Source: Amoeboaphelidium protococcarum
Lineage: Eukaryota; Aphelidiomycota; Aphelidea
Length of the DNA stretch: 64,000 nucleotides
NCBI GenBank assembly: GCA_023515745.1
Contig: JALECJ010000258.1
Coordinates: forward strand, 2,889,164 to 2,953,163
Direction: 5' to 3'
Both the position numbers and the translations under genes were made by a program. A model generated the notes under the pieces. That model was not told where the DNA came from. It was given only the letters and a program-made list of their open reading frames with translations, and searched no databases. Positions 1 to 11,169 of this stretch are shown here, in pieces; the first letter of the stretch is position 1; each line of letters begins with the position of its first letter.

Positions 1-171
1 CAGTGCATTGGATCCCTTCAGTTGATCAATAAAGAACTAGTACGGACTAGAACCAGTCTTGGCAAAGTCCTTGAAGAACTGCCTCAATTGCTGCAATTCA
101 GCAGATGATGCATCATCAATCCTCTTTTTCCCTTTCAAATACAGCATGCAGACATTATCACTTGAAGTCAT
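1..171 (-). CDS. Hypothetical protein, C-terminus beyond window edge
   Basis: An open frame begins at the ATG ending at 171 (MTSSDNVCMLYLKGKK...) and runs off the left edge after 57 codons, reading one TAG as Gln. The visible part is hydrophilic with a helical stretch (AELQQLRQFFKDFAKTG). The same frame stays open upstream to about 336, but that part encodes low-complexity His/Ser from simple repeats and is more likely 5' UTR. I recognise no family. The next gene (RPL7) lies on the same strand upstream. Confidence 0.45.
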
Positions 172-562
172 TTGGAATATAGAATTGAATCCCCTATAGA
201 TGAACGAATGAATGAATGAGTGAATAGGTGTAAGTGATAGATGACAATGATAATGATAATGGAATGATGAGAGTTTTATCAAATCAAAAGAAGAAGAAGA
301 GCAGAGAATCGACGCGACAAAAAGATTTGTTTTCAAAAGGAAGAATTGTGTGACGCGTCGGATCGCTATCTAAAACGTGATATATGTATGGCTGTCGTTT
401 GAGTGCCCAGTTATACAACCAAAGTCACAAGGGATAAAGTGTTAGTATCTAATTGCCCATGAAACCAGACAAGTACTGATGCTCAACTAATAAAAATTAA
501 GAGCAGCGATTCAAAGCGACAAAAAATATGTATGTAAAGAGTAATTTTATTTCAAGCTCAAA
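172..562. other. Intergenic spacer with short simple repeats
   Basis: About 390 bp between the RPL7 3' end and the partial gene at the left edge. It holds an imperfect (GAAT)n run near 204-225, AAG/TGA-type short repeats near 240-300 and an ACGCGT palindrome at 353-358. No coding signal or RNA gene was recognised. Confidence 0.5.
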
Positions 563-1681
563 TCAGTTCATCTGTCTGATCAAGTTGTTGATGAACAGCT
601 CGCGGTTACCAGTGTCACCACCCTCGATAAAGTGCAACACCTTCTTCTTGCTCCAGCCACCAGTTGGGTTGGACAGCTTGAATGGCCACAGGAAGTTGTT
701 CACCTCCTTGAAATTAGGACCGACAGTGTAAATTTCGTGCACCAGATCCTCAACACAGATGATGCCAAGCTTGCCCAGGCTCTTCTCCACGATGGCGTTA
801 TCGGATAGAGGGATACGCTGCTTGCTCTGTGCATCCTTACCGAAACCACGCTTGTAGATCAGCTCTCTGACGCTCTTCAAGTTTGGAGTACCGTATGCAA
901 TGTATGGCTCAACGAGCTTCAGCATCTGCATTGTGCAGTTGGTCAATCTGATGAATACACCATTGTTGATCTGACGCAGACGCAACAGCTGCAAAATCTT
1001 TCTAGGCTTTGGAGCAATCTTGTTAATACCCTTGATACGGATGACGAATGCCAACTTTGGCTCAGCAGGCACGTAAAAGTTACCAGCTGCCTTGGCCTGA
1101 CGACGCAAACGGATCTCCTCCTTCTCAGCCTGGACATACTCCTTTGCGTACTACTCTGCGCGCTTGAAGATGACTTTACGGTTCTCCTTCTTGGCCTACA
1201 CATATGGTCACAATATATATTATCAAGTTAGTACATGTACCGAATAAAGAGGTATTATGACGCGTAATTATATCACTCAAATGTCTAGACAAGTAAAGCA
1301 GCACAAATCATGATAGTCAGCCCCGAAAGATGGTATTACTGGTAGCTTCATCGCATTTTACCGCTAGCTTTCCAAATATAACGTGTCATCAATCCATCAT
1401 GAAGAAGTGTTGCTTTACTTTGTTTTCTACTATATATATAATCTGACCATTAGATTGATGCCAGTCCACTGGTTTTGATTATTAATATAATGAACGATTC
1501 CATTCCATTGTCTCTCTGTTTGTCTGAGTGAATGCAATTGATTACGCGACCCAACACCTCCATATAAATAAAAACTTACTTTTCTAGCCTCGACAAGAGC
1601 AGCCTAACGCTCAGCAGCAGTCTTCTATGTCTACTTGCGCTTCTTTAACACGGATTCTGGTACAGTCTTAACGTCAGTCAT
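563..1681 (-). CDS. RPL7: 60S ribosomal protein L7 (uL30), one intron
   Basis: Cytosolic large-subunit ribosomal protein of 244 aa, close to the usual ~245. Exon 1 is 1580-1681 (34 codons from the ATG at 1679-1681). The intron is 1196-1579 (GTAAGT...TGTAG), 384 nt and much longer than other introns here. Exon 2 is 563-1195, ending in TGA. Hallmark uL30 text is present: [68 protein letters not shown] and EGGDTGNRE. Exon 1 contains TAG codons at Gln/Lys-rich positions of the basic N-terminal arm, one of the clearest proofs of UAR=Gln. The intron hosts a C/D snoRNA candidate (1308-1402). Confidence 0.96.
1308..1402 (-). ncRNA. Intronic C/D-box snoRNA candidate targeting the G805 region of 25S rRNA (yeast numbering)
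   Basis: Inside the RPL7 intron, on the sense strand of the gene. A C box (TTGATGA, 1386-1392) and a D box (CTGA, 1317-1320) are bracketed by a 7-bp terminal stem: TCATGAT (1396-1402) pairs with ATCATGA (1308-1314). The nucleotides just upstream of the D box (1322-1334) are complementary over 13 nt to the conserved large-subunit rRNA stretch CCCGAAAGATGGT. The fifth base upstream of the D box pairs with the G of CCCG, so 2'-O-methylation there is predicted (equivalent of Gm805). A possible C' box GCGATGA lies at 1348-1354; no convincing D' was seen. Yeast RPL7 introns also host box C/D snoRNAs (snR39/snR59) against this same rRNA region. Confidence 0.72.
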
Positions 1682-2095
1682 ACTGATTTTGGTTTAATTT
1701 TCTCTTTTCTCCACTGTAAGAATGGTACTTGAACCGTTAAGATTTCTTAATGATTCGCGAGAAAACGTTCTCGTCTCGGTTAAGGTTTTGATCTCTCGCC
1801 GCGTTGCCAATGATGATTTAGTCACTCCAACTGAGAATAGAGAGAATGAAAGAAAATTACACGCCAAAGCAAGGGCGAGGATGTTGTCGCGAGTCAAAGG
1901 CGGATCCGCTCGCACTTTCTTAGAAGGACTCTACCGGTAAGACGTTTCAATATCATGAGAGCATCCATTTACGGACCCATTTTGAGTGTCATTAAAAAAA
2001 TTCCCCTTAAAATCAAAGTGAAAACAAATAGTAAAGAACTAGATTTACAGTTTAAATAAACCGCTTTTTTACCATCTGTCAATAATATAAATGAA
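1682..2095. other. Intergenic, RPL7 upstream region
   Basis: About 410 bp between the RPL7 start and the next same-strand gene end. A 76-codon open frame on the plus strand (1722-1949) has no recognisable similarity or domain character and is probably chance. Nothing else was recognised. Confidence 0.4.
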
Positions 2096-3487
2096 TCAGT
2101 CAACTTTCTATTTCTGAGTCATGACTGTGAATAAAGTGAGAACAACATCGTATGACATGTGAGACTCAGAGTCTGCCGCACCAGATAGTCGCCTGTAACC
2201 TTTCAATCTATTCCAAACTCCGGTAACACTGTGCCATAGTCCAATTCTTTCCCTTTTCGCGTCATGCATCGGAATGAGAGCATCAAGTAGCAACTCCAGG
2301 CGCGTTTCATACTTCATTTGATGTTGGTTCTTGAAGAACTGTGAGGGTACCAAAGGGAGTCCACCAGCAAAGTCAAACTTCTTTCCAATTGATGATACAA
2401 ATTGGTTCCAAATTTTGAATCTCTATTTCAAAGACTCCATAGTGACAGAGTTATCAAGTAGCTATTCATCAAGGACCAACAACGCGTCTTTAACTTGCTA
2501 TCGCACAGTGTCAGAGTAAGGAGCAGGCTTTTGTTCATAGGCACCACTTCTAACCAACAATTTGATCCATCTTGATTTGAACCAATGTGAAATCTTCTAG
2601 TACCACGTACGCTTAGATTAAGTAATATCTAACAGCTGACGGATATCAAAACTATTCTATGCACCTTACGCGTTAAGTACCTAAGGTTAAGACGTCTGCA
2701 AAATCAAAGAGACTTATTTCTCGAATGCTTTAATCTAATCAAGCATTGTAATGACGCGATGTATGCCCAGCTCGCGGCAGTACACAAGAGCATTTATGCC
2801 ACTTATACAGATCCTAGTCAACTGATCCCCATTCGGAATAGCTAGCTCAGGAGTCGATAAACCAATAAGCTTAGAATACCCCAAGTTTTTAAATAAATTG
2901 ATAATATCACCACTAACTCTAAGCCATTCGTAATCAATTTCATGAGATACTTGGATACTGGCAGGCTTAATCTCAAAGGTTGGAGATTTCCATGGACCAA
3001 TCACAATTCTATAACGATAGTCAACATCCAGGGTATAATAGTTACGTTCATGCGTATCTAGTGGAATTAAGTTAATAGGAATCTTCCACTTCACTGATAC
3101 TTTGCGGCCCACAATCTCTTAATGTACGATTTATTGAAGAGTGATCAGGTGGAATGGGCATACAATGGTTGTGTGATCATATGTATTAGCAACGCGTTCA
3201 ATATACACCTGCAGATGGGATGATGTAGACTAAGGGCCATGACCATGTAGGAAATCCAAAGATCTTTTACCAATAGTGAGCGGCTTATTATATCTGATCC
3301 TATTTGACGCGTCATTAGTATCATCAGCATACGGGTTTATATATGAACTGACGACATCAAACTGCAACTCCTACCCAGCAATGTATTCACTGTGCCTTGA
3401 TTAAATAGACAGCTAGAATGTAAAAGCTGACACGCTTTAAGCAATCAACAGAGCAAATATACTAAGTGATACTAGATACTTTTTCAT
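2096..3487 (-). CDS. Secreted protein of unknown function (463 aa)
   Basis: One uninterrupted frame from ATG at 3485-3487 to TGA at 2096-2098 when TAA/TAG are read as Gln. The N-terminus is a classic signal peptide (MKKYLVSLSIFALLIAQSVSA), so the product should enter the secretory pathway. The mature part has a probably beta-rich first half with motifs such as FLHGHGPQS, VANTYDHTTIVCP and YYTLDVDYRYRIVIGP, then a more helical Gln/Lys-rich half. No second transmembrane segment, KDEL signal or GPI-type tail is evident. I do not recognise the family; an exported structural protein or enzyme is possible. Bounds are well supported by the signal peptide and frame continuity. Confidence 0.75.
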
Positions 3488-3713
3488 TTTTTATTTGCAA
3501 TATTCAGAAAGATTACGCATAGAAACTCCGCTGAGAGCCTTTGATATTTCAGGCAAATCTCGCACTTAATCTCCTTTTGAGCCCCTTAGAATTCAACTTA
3601 GGGCTGTTCAATGGACTATGATGTAATAAAGGAACGAGTACAAACTGTAAAGAAAATACAATATATAAATGTAATATCACTTTATAGATATACTAAAAAT
3701 GAATGAATACATA

Positions 3714-5867
3714 TCATTCCAGCTAAAGAGTTACAGATTAGCCAAAAAGAACGCCATTAGACATTGAATCAAGAGCCTTGTTGGCAGAGGCAGAGTCAAA
3801 GAACTCCACCACACCGGATAACACCGTTCTGCCATTGATCACCGTATCCTCAATGTTTACAAAGAGAATTTCACCATAGCGGGCAAACAACTTGTACAAA
3901 TGAGCAGATTTTACTTGCGGTGTGACTGGAATGATCCTGACACAGGTGGCATCTTCAGCAGTTGGAGCATTCATAGTCACAGTGGCTCGGGTGGCAACGC
4001 TAGATACAACTGAATTTGAACGCAACGTTCCATTATTATTGTTATTATTATTATTATTATTATTCTGATATCCGCTTTAAGATGTATGGATGTGCTGTTG
4101 ATGATGACTATGAAATTACTAAGGCTAATCATTCTAACGACCAAAACCAGGAGGATATTGATTCAGACGCTTCACAGACGATGACCGACCTCGCAGGTAC
4201 TCCTAATCCGTGTTATTTACAAGAGGAGCGCTATTCAAAGCCAGCCCACTCTAATGCCTTTACGCATAGCTATCCAACCTTTAATCATTAAATGATGAAG
4301 CATTGTTATCTTATGGCACATGGCGTGACTAGGTATCAGAAATCTAATCTTCCAGTTCAGAGCCACCCCAACCAGCTGCTTCTAACTGAGTATCCTCGGC
4401 CTCTCCATTGTCATCATCACCCCAGCCGATATCGTCATCTAAAGCAACATCCAAGTCATCTTCTTCTTCCGCCACTCTATAATCTGCGGATGGTTTAAAC
4501 TTTATTGATGCAGAAGATTATCCACTACTAACACCACTGTTACTAACAGCATGTCCAGTTGAGATGTGAAAATTATCGTTCGGCTTGTTCTGCGAATCCT
4601 GAGACTTGAACCTGAACTTTGGTGCTTGAGAACTATCACTTTTATGAACCTTCTTTGGCTTATTACTGTATCCGCCGTTGACCAGACTGGAAGCGAACGC
4701 TCCTGCAGTTGATGGATAGAAAGAGTTGCTTCTCGCCTAAGAAGAATTACCAGTAACTTGATCATGATTGCCAATCTCATTCTAATCCTCTCTTGGAACG
4801 TCTATTTAGGTATCCTTCTGATTATCAATTGAAGATGAAGATTCGATTTATCCTTCTTCTTCTGCACCCCATCCACTCTTTGAAATAGACTCTTCATTAT
4901 CCAAGTTCTGATCATCTTCCACTTCATTGCCCCATTCTACATCTCCCTTGCCATCTGACCACGCGTCCAACTCCAGTTCTGTTGAATTTCCATCTTTATC
5001 CACTCCATCCTCGTTCTCTTCATTATCACCTCCCCAGTCTACATCTTCCGCCGCTTCAAGATCATCCTCTTACTCCTACTCCTCCTCAGCTTTAGGCGAT
5101 GTCTCTTCATCAACATCCGTACCATCATTCCATGAATCAGCTTAATCTTATCCCCAGCCACCAAGAGTATCCGTATTATCTTAATCCTCCGGATCGAGAT
5201 CGCTTTAAAATACAATAGAATTAGCATCAAGGTGGACATCTTCTTCCACCAAATGATCAACGGTATTGAGTGAGTCCTAATCAATTGCCGTATTATCACC
5301 AGATTACAGAGATTAAGTGCCTTCCAGTAGTGATTAATCTGCAGTATTATCAACCACCTGTTCAGCAAATCTAACATCTCCTTGCATCTCTGTAGAATAC
5401 GACTTCGTTTTAGCACTAAGAAAATCTGGTGGAGCAGTGAGCCATTCTAGATCAACTTTTAATTACCGAGATCCAGTATCATCTTAATCCTTTTACTACT
5501 ATTCAGCATTAGGTGAAAGCTCCGACTACTCATATCTCTCCTCGGCGACGGACTTGTATCTCAAATCACCACTCCAATTGTCTTCAACAATATTCTCGAT
5601 TGCCGCCTACTACTACTAATTCGCCAAAGATGCGCTCTGGTCGCCCAGCTACTATTTATGAGCGCCATTACTGATCAACTTATCGCGTCGAATCTTGGCT
5701 TCCAGTAATACCTCCTTGGTGCCTTTCAATTAAATTCCCAACATCACGGGAGACAGGCCGCGTAACTGCAGATTAATCAGCTCAGTGGCCAACATTGACA
5801 ATTCTGACGGCGAGAGTTCATCCAGAAGAATATTGCCAGACAGCGCCGCTTAGATTCTAGAAGTCAT
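3714..5867 (-). CDS. GW-repeat, Q/N-rich protein with C-terminal RRM (GW182-like architecture)
   Basis: A 717-aa frame open from ATG at 5865-5867 to TGA at 3714-3716, reading about 30 TAA/TAG as Gln. Order: a predicted helical N-terminal segment (about 1-90); a long acidic disordered part with Trp next to Gly/Asp/Asn at roughly residues 105, 236, 243, 277, 305, 311, 332, 480 and 499 (SGWGAE, IGWGDDD, AGWGGSE, DWGGDN); a Ser/Gln/His/Asn-rich part with an Asn run near 601-613; and an RRM-like domain (about 630-710: VRIIPVTPQVKSAHLYKLFARYG...VVEFFDSASANKALDSM). Trp in acidic Gly-rich contexts is the signature of AGO-hook proteins. GW repeats, then Q-rich, then RRM is the order in animal GW182/TNRC6. 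It may act in small-RNA silencing or mRNA decay; the function is inferred. A general RNA-granule protein is the alternative. Confidence 0.8.
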
Positions 5868-6447
5868 TACAATGTCAATTTGATTTAGTGCCTTAAATTT
5901 CTCCCAGTTGAGTTGATGATGGAGGGAATATGAAGTGCCTTTTATATTTAACACTGATGGCGATCCGATAGAAAAGTTGCGCGCGCGGTCAAGTCAAACA
6001 GAAAACGATAACAACAGCGAGAACTGAAAAGTTAATTGTAGGAAGCGAATAGAGAGAAAGACGGAGAGAGAGTGAGTGAGTGAGTGAGAGAGAAAGAGCC
6101 AAACGAGACCATACGTATTTCGATTGTTATTGAACTAGCATTATATTCGCGTCTAACTTGTAAAGACAAGACTTTAAAAATTCGGTGTTCAGCGAGAACT
6201 GTCATCAAGTTTTACTCTTGTACAGTTTGCTACATTTAAATATTCTAGTGGTGATGTTTCGTAATATTTTATCGAATTTTGAACCGCCCACTTAAAGAAC
6301 TATCGCGCGCAACTGGATATTGTAATCTCAAAGTTGAAATATGTCACAGGGCGATCAATTTAGTAAGAGTCTGTTAATCAAAAACAATTAGTTATACAGC
6401 ACATCACAATTCTGGATGAAGCATTAATATCTCCAAACAAGAAACTC
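5868..6447. other. Intergenic, upstream of GW/RRM gene
   Basis: About 580 bp with a purine-rich GAGA/GTGA microsatellite at roughly 6050-6095. No ORF of note and no RNA gene recognised. It is likely to hold the promoter of the GW/RRM gene and the 3' end of the next gene. Confidence 0.4.
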
Positions 6448-6813
6448 TCATTGTTAAGGAGATGTAGCTTGTGGTGGATGGTTCTTCACATGCTCTTCAA
6501 ACGATGGCGGAAACTGATAATCTGGCATTTTCTTGTAATCTCTTTACACTTGAGGAGGTGCAGCAGCAACAGCAGCAGCAGGCGAACCGGTAGAGTTTTA
6601 TTATAAATTAGCCGGTACACCAGAAGCAGCAATGTCTGCAGCAGCGTCACTCTTCTTTTATGAACTTTGCTATTACTGCTACTTGTTACTATCGCTTGAA
6701 TCAGTAGCAGGGGCTGGATGAACTCTAGCCTCTTTCAAAGCTTTACTCTTTGCAGGACTTCTAAACATGATTCCAACAACAGCGATACACACCACAGCCA
6801 ATATCTCAATCAT
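6448..6813 (-). CDS. Small single-pass membrane protein, Gln/Ala-rich
   Basis: 121 aa, from ATG at 6811-6813 to TGA at 6448-6450, visible only with UAR=Gln. One N-terminal hydrophobic segment (MIEILAVVCIAVVGIMF) is followed by a basic flank (RSPAKSKALKEAR), consistent with a signal anchor with the C-terminus in the cytosol. The rest is low-complexity Gln/Ser/Ala plus a more ordered-looking tail (DYKKMPDYQFPPSFEEHVKNHPP). No family recognised. Coding status is supported by frame continuity across eight or more TAR codons and by the membrane segment. Confidence 0.65.
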
Positions 6814-7083
6814 CTTGCAGTATAAATTTAGCTATTTGTCAGAATATTATAAGAGCGAATAAAAAGTGGCAAGATTAGTTAGATTCTAAACAACATGAAA
6901 CTTGATCAAAGAATGAACAAAAAAGTCAAGCTGTTGAAACGCTCGGAAACAATAATAATGAACTATTATAAACTATATCTCTGGACTCGGGCGGTGAAAC
7001 TAAGCAGATGGAGTAAAATGATATCTATTTATTGATATTAATTACTGTATCATTATTATCAAACAGGGAAAATTTCTAGCTTG

Positions 7084-9354
7084 TCAGTTTGCAGACGTGT
7101 CATCATCGCTTGCAAATCCAAAATTCGGCTTGTATTGATCGTAAGGACTTTCTTGTTGCTATTAGGACTGAAAATATTGCGACATGCCAGATTTCCGCCG
7201 GACAGTACCTAGAGATTATACGGAGTCTGTACGATTCATATTCTCATTCTTACTACTATTTCCATTATTCGAATGATGAGCATCACTTTAATTATTACCT
7301 TAACCATAGCTCTATTCTGTATTGCCTTATTCATTGTCAAAATCTTTCAATCCGGAGAACAAGCCTAACTGCGCAGACATTGAAGGCTTCAACTTTGTCT
7401 CCTGAAGATCATTGGCATGATATGTGCCACCCAGTAAAGAGCTTTAATCGTTATGAAATGTCGAGCCTTTTCGCTTGGCCTATTATTCTATATTTTCATT
7501 AGAGCCACCATCTTGAGATTCCATTTCAAGTTCATCCAAATCTTCCTAACTTCGGCTATACTTTATTGGTTTACCAACAAAAATGGGCCTCATAATCTTG
7601 TCATCGATCCACGTTAACCATTTTAAATCGCGTTCGTACTTGTAAGTGTCTTCATCTTTATCCTGCTCATCTCCATAGTCATTATTATCATAATTACCAT
7701 CAATTTCATTATCATTGTTATCAGGTAAACCATTAGAGGGCCGCCTCATTTACCTTCGATCGTTCTCAGATATCCATCGTACCACAAAACCAATACTACC
7801 ACCCAGGATTAATATACTGAGTACGCACACTGCCAGAGTCGTGGTTCTTATCTCCTCAACAGGAGTTCTATCTTTCATCAGCGTGGAATTAGTGGCAGTT
7901 CCATTAACAGTAAGAGGTATCTAAGATGGCTTCATGTCCATACTCAAAGCAAACGCTATAGCTCCACGAAGACCGGCAAACCATAAAATTATCTAATGCG
8001 CCATTGGAATCGCTGCTCTAATATTGGGCTATTATTACTGTTATCCATTGGTATCGCTGAGCTGTTGCGGCAAGATAACCGAAGAATTGGATCGACCTGA
8101 TACTCTACTTCTAAGCCACTTAAAAGTCACCATTGCCCACTGGAATCCATCTTTAGACGCTCGATAAATTCCAACTTTCCTAGAACTTCGATAGAAATTA
8201 ACCAACCATGAGAGTGGAAATACCACAGCTCGGGCAGTCAATACTCCAATAAAACACAAAAATATCTCTGCAGGCTTCCACACCATCACCTGAACATCTC
8301 CATTATTGATAAGTCCACCGTCAGCATCATTTCCTTTACCACTTGCATCATTATTACTTTCAGAATTACCACGGTATGAGGAAGCGAATAAAGTAATTCC
8401 TAAATAAATAAATATAAAAGTCTCAGACAACTAACTAGTCAGCTGGAACAATGAACCCAAAGTCCTCTTTGTTCTACGAGACAGAGTTGGCTGAACATAA
8501 TGCTTAAGAGTAATGCCACAGAACAGTAGAGAGACAATACCACTCAGTTCGAGCGCGTTGGATAAGAAGTAGCTGGAATAAGCAATTAACGCAACTATAC
8601 ACGTCTCAAGAGTGCCATACTACGAGCTGCCAATGCCTTTCAGCACACGCCCAATAATGAAGGCACAAGACAGCGCTACTCCAACACCAAGTAGAAAAGA
8701 TGTGGCGAATGAATACAGAAAATGAAGCAATGCCTTGCCAATAGACTCGCCAGTTATCGGATGACCTCTAAAAGATTCCAGAGTCTGGTAGAGCACAATA
8801 CTAACCGCATCATTAAGAACAGATTCTCCAAAAATCACAGCGTACAATGATTTATCCAGCGATAGATTCTTTAACATGGCCAGCACCGTGACAGGATCCG
8901 TAGATGACAAGATACTTCCATACATGAAACATTCAATGATGGTGAGGTTGAGCGATCCAGTCATAACCAGCAGATACATGAAATATCCAACGATGAATGC
9001 AGATATGAACGTGCCGAGGAAAGCGAACAACATTATGCGCCAAAAGTAGAATAGGAACGATGATACTTCCATTTCCCATCCACTTTATAAAATGATGGGA
9101 GGCAAGAGTAGATTGAAAAAGTATCTATTATCAAATGCAACGCTCAACTTTCCAACAGATATCAGACCGACAATCATCCCAAGAACGAGCCCAACCAGTG
9201 TTTCATGCACAACTTTAATGCGGAACTTTTTCAGTACAAATGATGCCACCAGAGTCAGGATGAGCAATTGTATGAGCAGAAATACAGACACATTACTGGG
9301 ATCTGACTCCAACTTTAATGCATCGCTATCACTATCACTATCTGAATTTGTCAT
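7084..9354 (-). CDS. Na+/H+ exchanger, CPA1/NHE family
   Basis: 756-aa membrane antiporter exchanging Na+ (or K+) for H+, likely at an endomembrane or the plasma membrane. The family text is clear: HETLVGLVLGMIVGL, LLPPIIL, SSTDPVTVLAMLKNL, FGESVLNDAVSIVLY (the transport-site ND motif) and GLRGAIAFALSM, spread over about 11-12 hydrophobic segments in residues ~20-460. A hydrophilic, low-complexity insert lies near residues 325-345. The last ~260 residues form a disordered Asp/Asn/Gln-rich cytosolic tail, probably regulatory. The frame crosses many TAA/TAG codons and stops at TGA 7084-7086. Spacing of conserved motifs resembles the organellar NHE6/7/9-type group, but I cannot assign a subgroup firmly. 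Confidence 0.93.
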
Positions 9355-10059
9355 GATAAGTGATGGACTTAATATTAAACGGTGGATTATGAAAAGATAA
9401 ATAAATTATGTGCGACAACGAGAGAGGAACAATCACTAAAATGAGATCAGTTGAGAACGCGGACCCGCTTTGAACAATTTCACACAGAGCAAGCAGGAAG
9501 GAGCTGATTGAATGGTGATGATCATCGTCTGAGTCTAGTGTGCGGAGATGGAAAGAGCCGCGATCGACGCGTGCGTTGAAAATTGTCATTGATCGTCAGG
9601 TGGTTAACTGGTCAGTGTCTTGGTACATTTAGAAAAGCTCACCTTATTAGAATTTAGGATTTGGGTATTGAAGAAATATTCTTAATAATTGTGCTTAGTT
9701 GTGCTCATTGTTTCATATAGGTAATCTACTTCAAAAATGACATGTGATTACCTAGCTCACTAAACACTGCAGCCAGTTAAACGGCCTACAAGAGTTTGAC
9801 GTTATGTATTTGACGCAGCCACCCACCTACCTCCAACGCTATGAACAGTTTTGATGGTTGCGAAATTGTAAAGTCAAGATCTTCATAAAGAGATGCGTAG
9901 CCTTTTGTGTATCCTTGTGCCTAGGCATCTTAATCTATATGCTTTCAGACGACTGGCGTTGATAAATGCGAGCAAATAAGTTTCAACATGATGCAATTAT
10001 GAGAAAATGCAAGTGATTGACAGTTACTGCGTTAAATGTATTGCAAAGTGAAATCACAT
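9355..10059. other. Intergenic; contains left copy of a diverged repeat (about 9810-10050)
   Basis: About 700 bp without a gene. The block at roughly 9810-10050 resembles 12230-12475. Shared text includes CCACCCA-CTACCTCC, then TGATGGTTG-GAAATT, and about 190 bp later AGTGA-TG-CAGT-ACTGCGTTAA. The two blocks flank the Fic gene plus RPC2 pseudogene. Confidence 0.45.
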
Positions 10060-11016
10060 TCATAAATCCTAACTTAAAAAGTAATACTCCGGGAATGCAA
10101 TACGGACTTTTTCAAAGAAAGCAGCAGATACCGCACAATACGAATACAGAACTACACTCGCCAACTGGACAGTAGATCCCTGATTAGAGCGCGCGTGTTT
10201 GATGCACCGAAAATAATGAGATCTAGCTTTCTTGTGGCCAGAGGAATATCCAAGAGCAGAGCAAAACGGTACAGACATCGATAAAAGTGCAATGTTTAGC
10301 AACAATCGGCATAAGCGCCCGTTTCCGTCAATAAAAGGATGAATCGTGACGAATTCATAAGATAATTTTGCGGCCAGATAGAACGGTTGCTGAATTTCCT
10401 CGGCTTCCTTTTACAATTAGCTTAACTAGGCATTATAATTAGCGACGAGAGAAGACATGGCACTAGGAACACAATACTCCGGTAAAAACTGATGATTTCC
10501 GGCATAAACAGGACAGTTTCGATAGCTGCCAGCATCTTCTACAAGCCCTTTCATCATTATTTTGTGCGCATTCATAATAAGTTATTCATCCAACGGTCGT
10601 TTTTTAACAATAATACGATCATACAAATATAAAAACGCGTCCATATGCTGAATAATTTCAACTCGATTCCTTGTGTGCTTCGATGCAACCCCAGGAAACG
10701 GTATGGCCTAATCAATAATATCATCATCATTCGGGCTTGTCGGAGGTGAGTTCTTCAAATGGTCAATACAAACAGAATAAGTTTCTTCACTTGAGAGCCC
10801 AGTATGTTCAATATGATTCGAAAAGTACACCAGGGAAATAGCATTCCATTCGAATTCAGATTTAATCATATTTAGCAAGCCCTGGTCAGGCGAAGTGGCC
10901 AATTTATCGTTCATCAGACGAAAAGCCTTCATGTATTCCCTGGCTTTCTGCATCTGCGTGTCAGCTGGTAATGATTCCCATACAAGATCAGCAAAAGGCT
11001 TTGCTGGATTCTGCAT
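10060..11016 (-). CDS. Fic-domain protein (putative AMPylase)
   Basis: 318 aa from ATG at 11014-11016 to TGA at 10060-10062. The Fic core motif HPFIDGNGR (HPFx[D/E]GNGR) is intact at about residues 223-231. Fic enzymes transfer AMP or another nucleotide moiety to Ser/Thr/Tyr of target proteins. Upstream, near residues 58-66, FSNHIEHTGLS fits the autoinhibitory helix pattern S/T-x-x-x-E, placing it in the class with an N-terminal inhibitory segment. There is no signal peptide or TPR, unlike metazoan FICD, so a cytosolic enzyme like many bacterial-type Fic proteins is likely. It sits between two diverged repeats and beside a pseudogene, suggesting a mobile or recently rearranged neighbourhood. 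It uses TAR as Gln, so it is adapted to this genome. Confidence 0.88.
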
Positions 11017-11169
11017 TTTTTAAGACGCGGCGTTGGATTTCGAAAGGGAAGAAGACTGACGAGAAACCAAACACGGTACTGTACTTGCGAACAAAAAAAA
11101 TTGGTCAAGTTGGCACATAGAATACATACTTGCTGTCATGGTAATCCTATACAAGTGTCCAATCTTAGA

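Noticed and set aside
1722-1949. Plus-strand frame upstream of RPL7 as a small gene
   Set aside because: No domain, signal or compositional support; it lies in the RPL7 promoter region and ends by chance at TGA.
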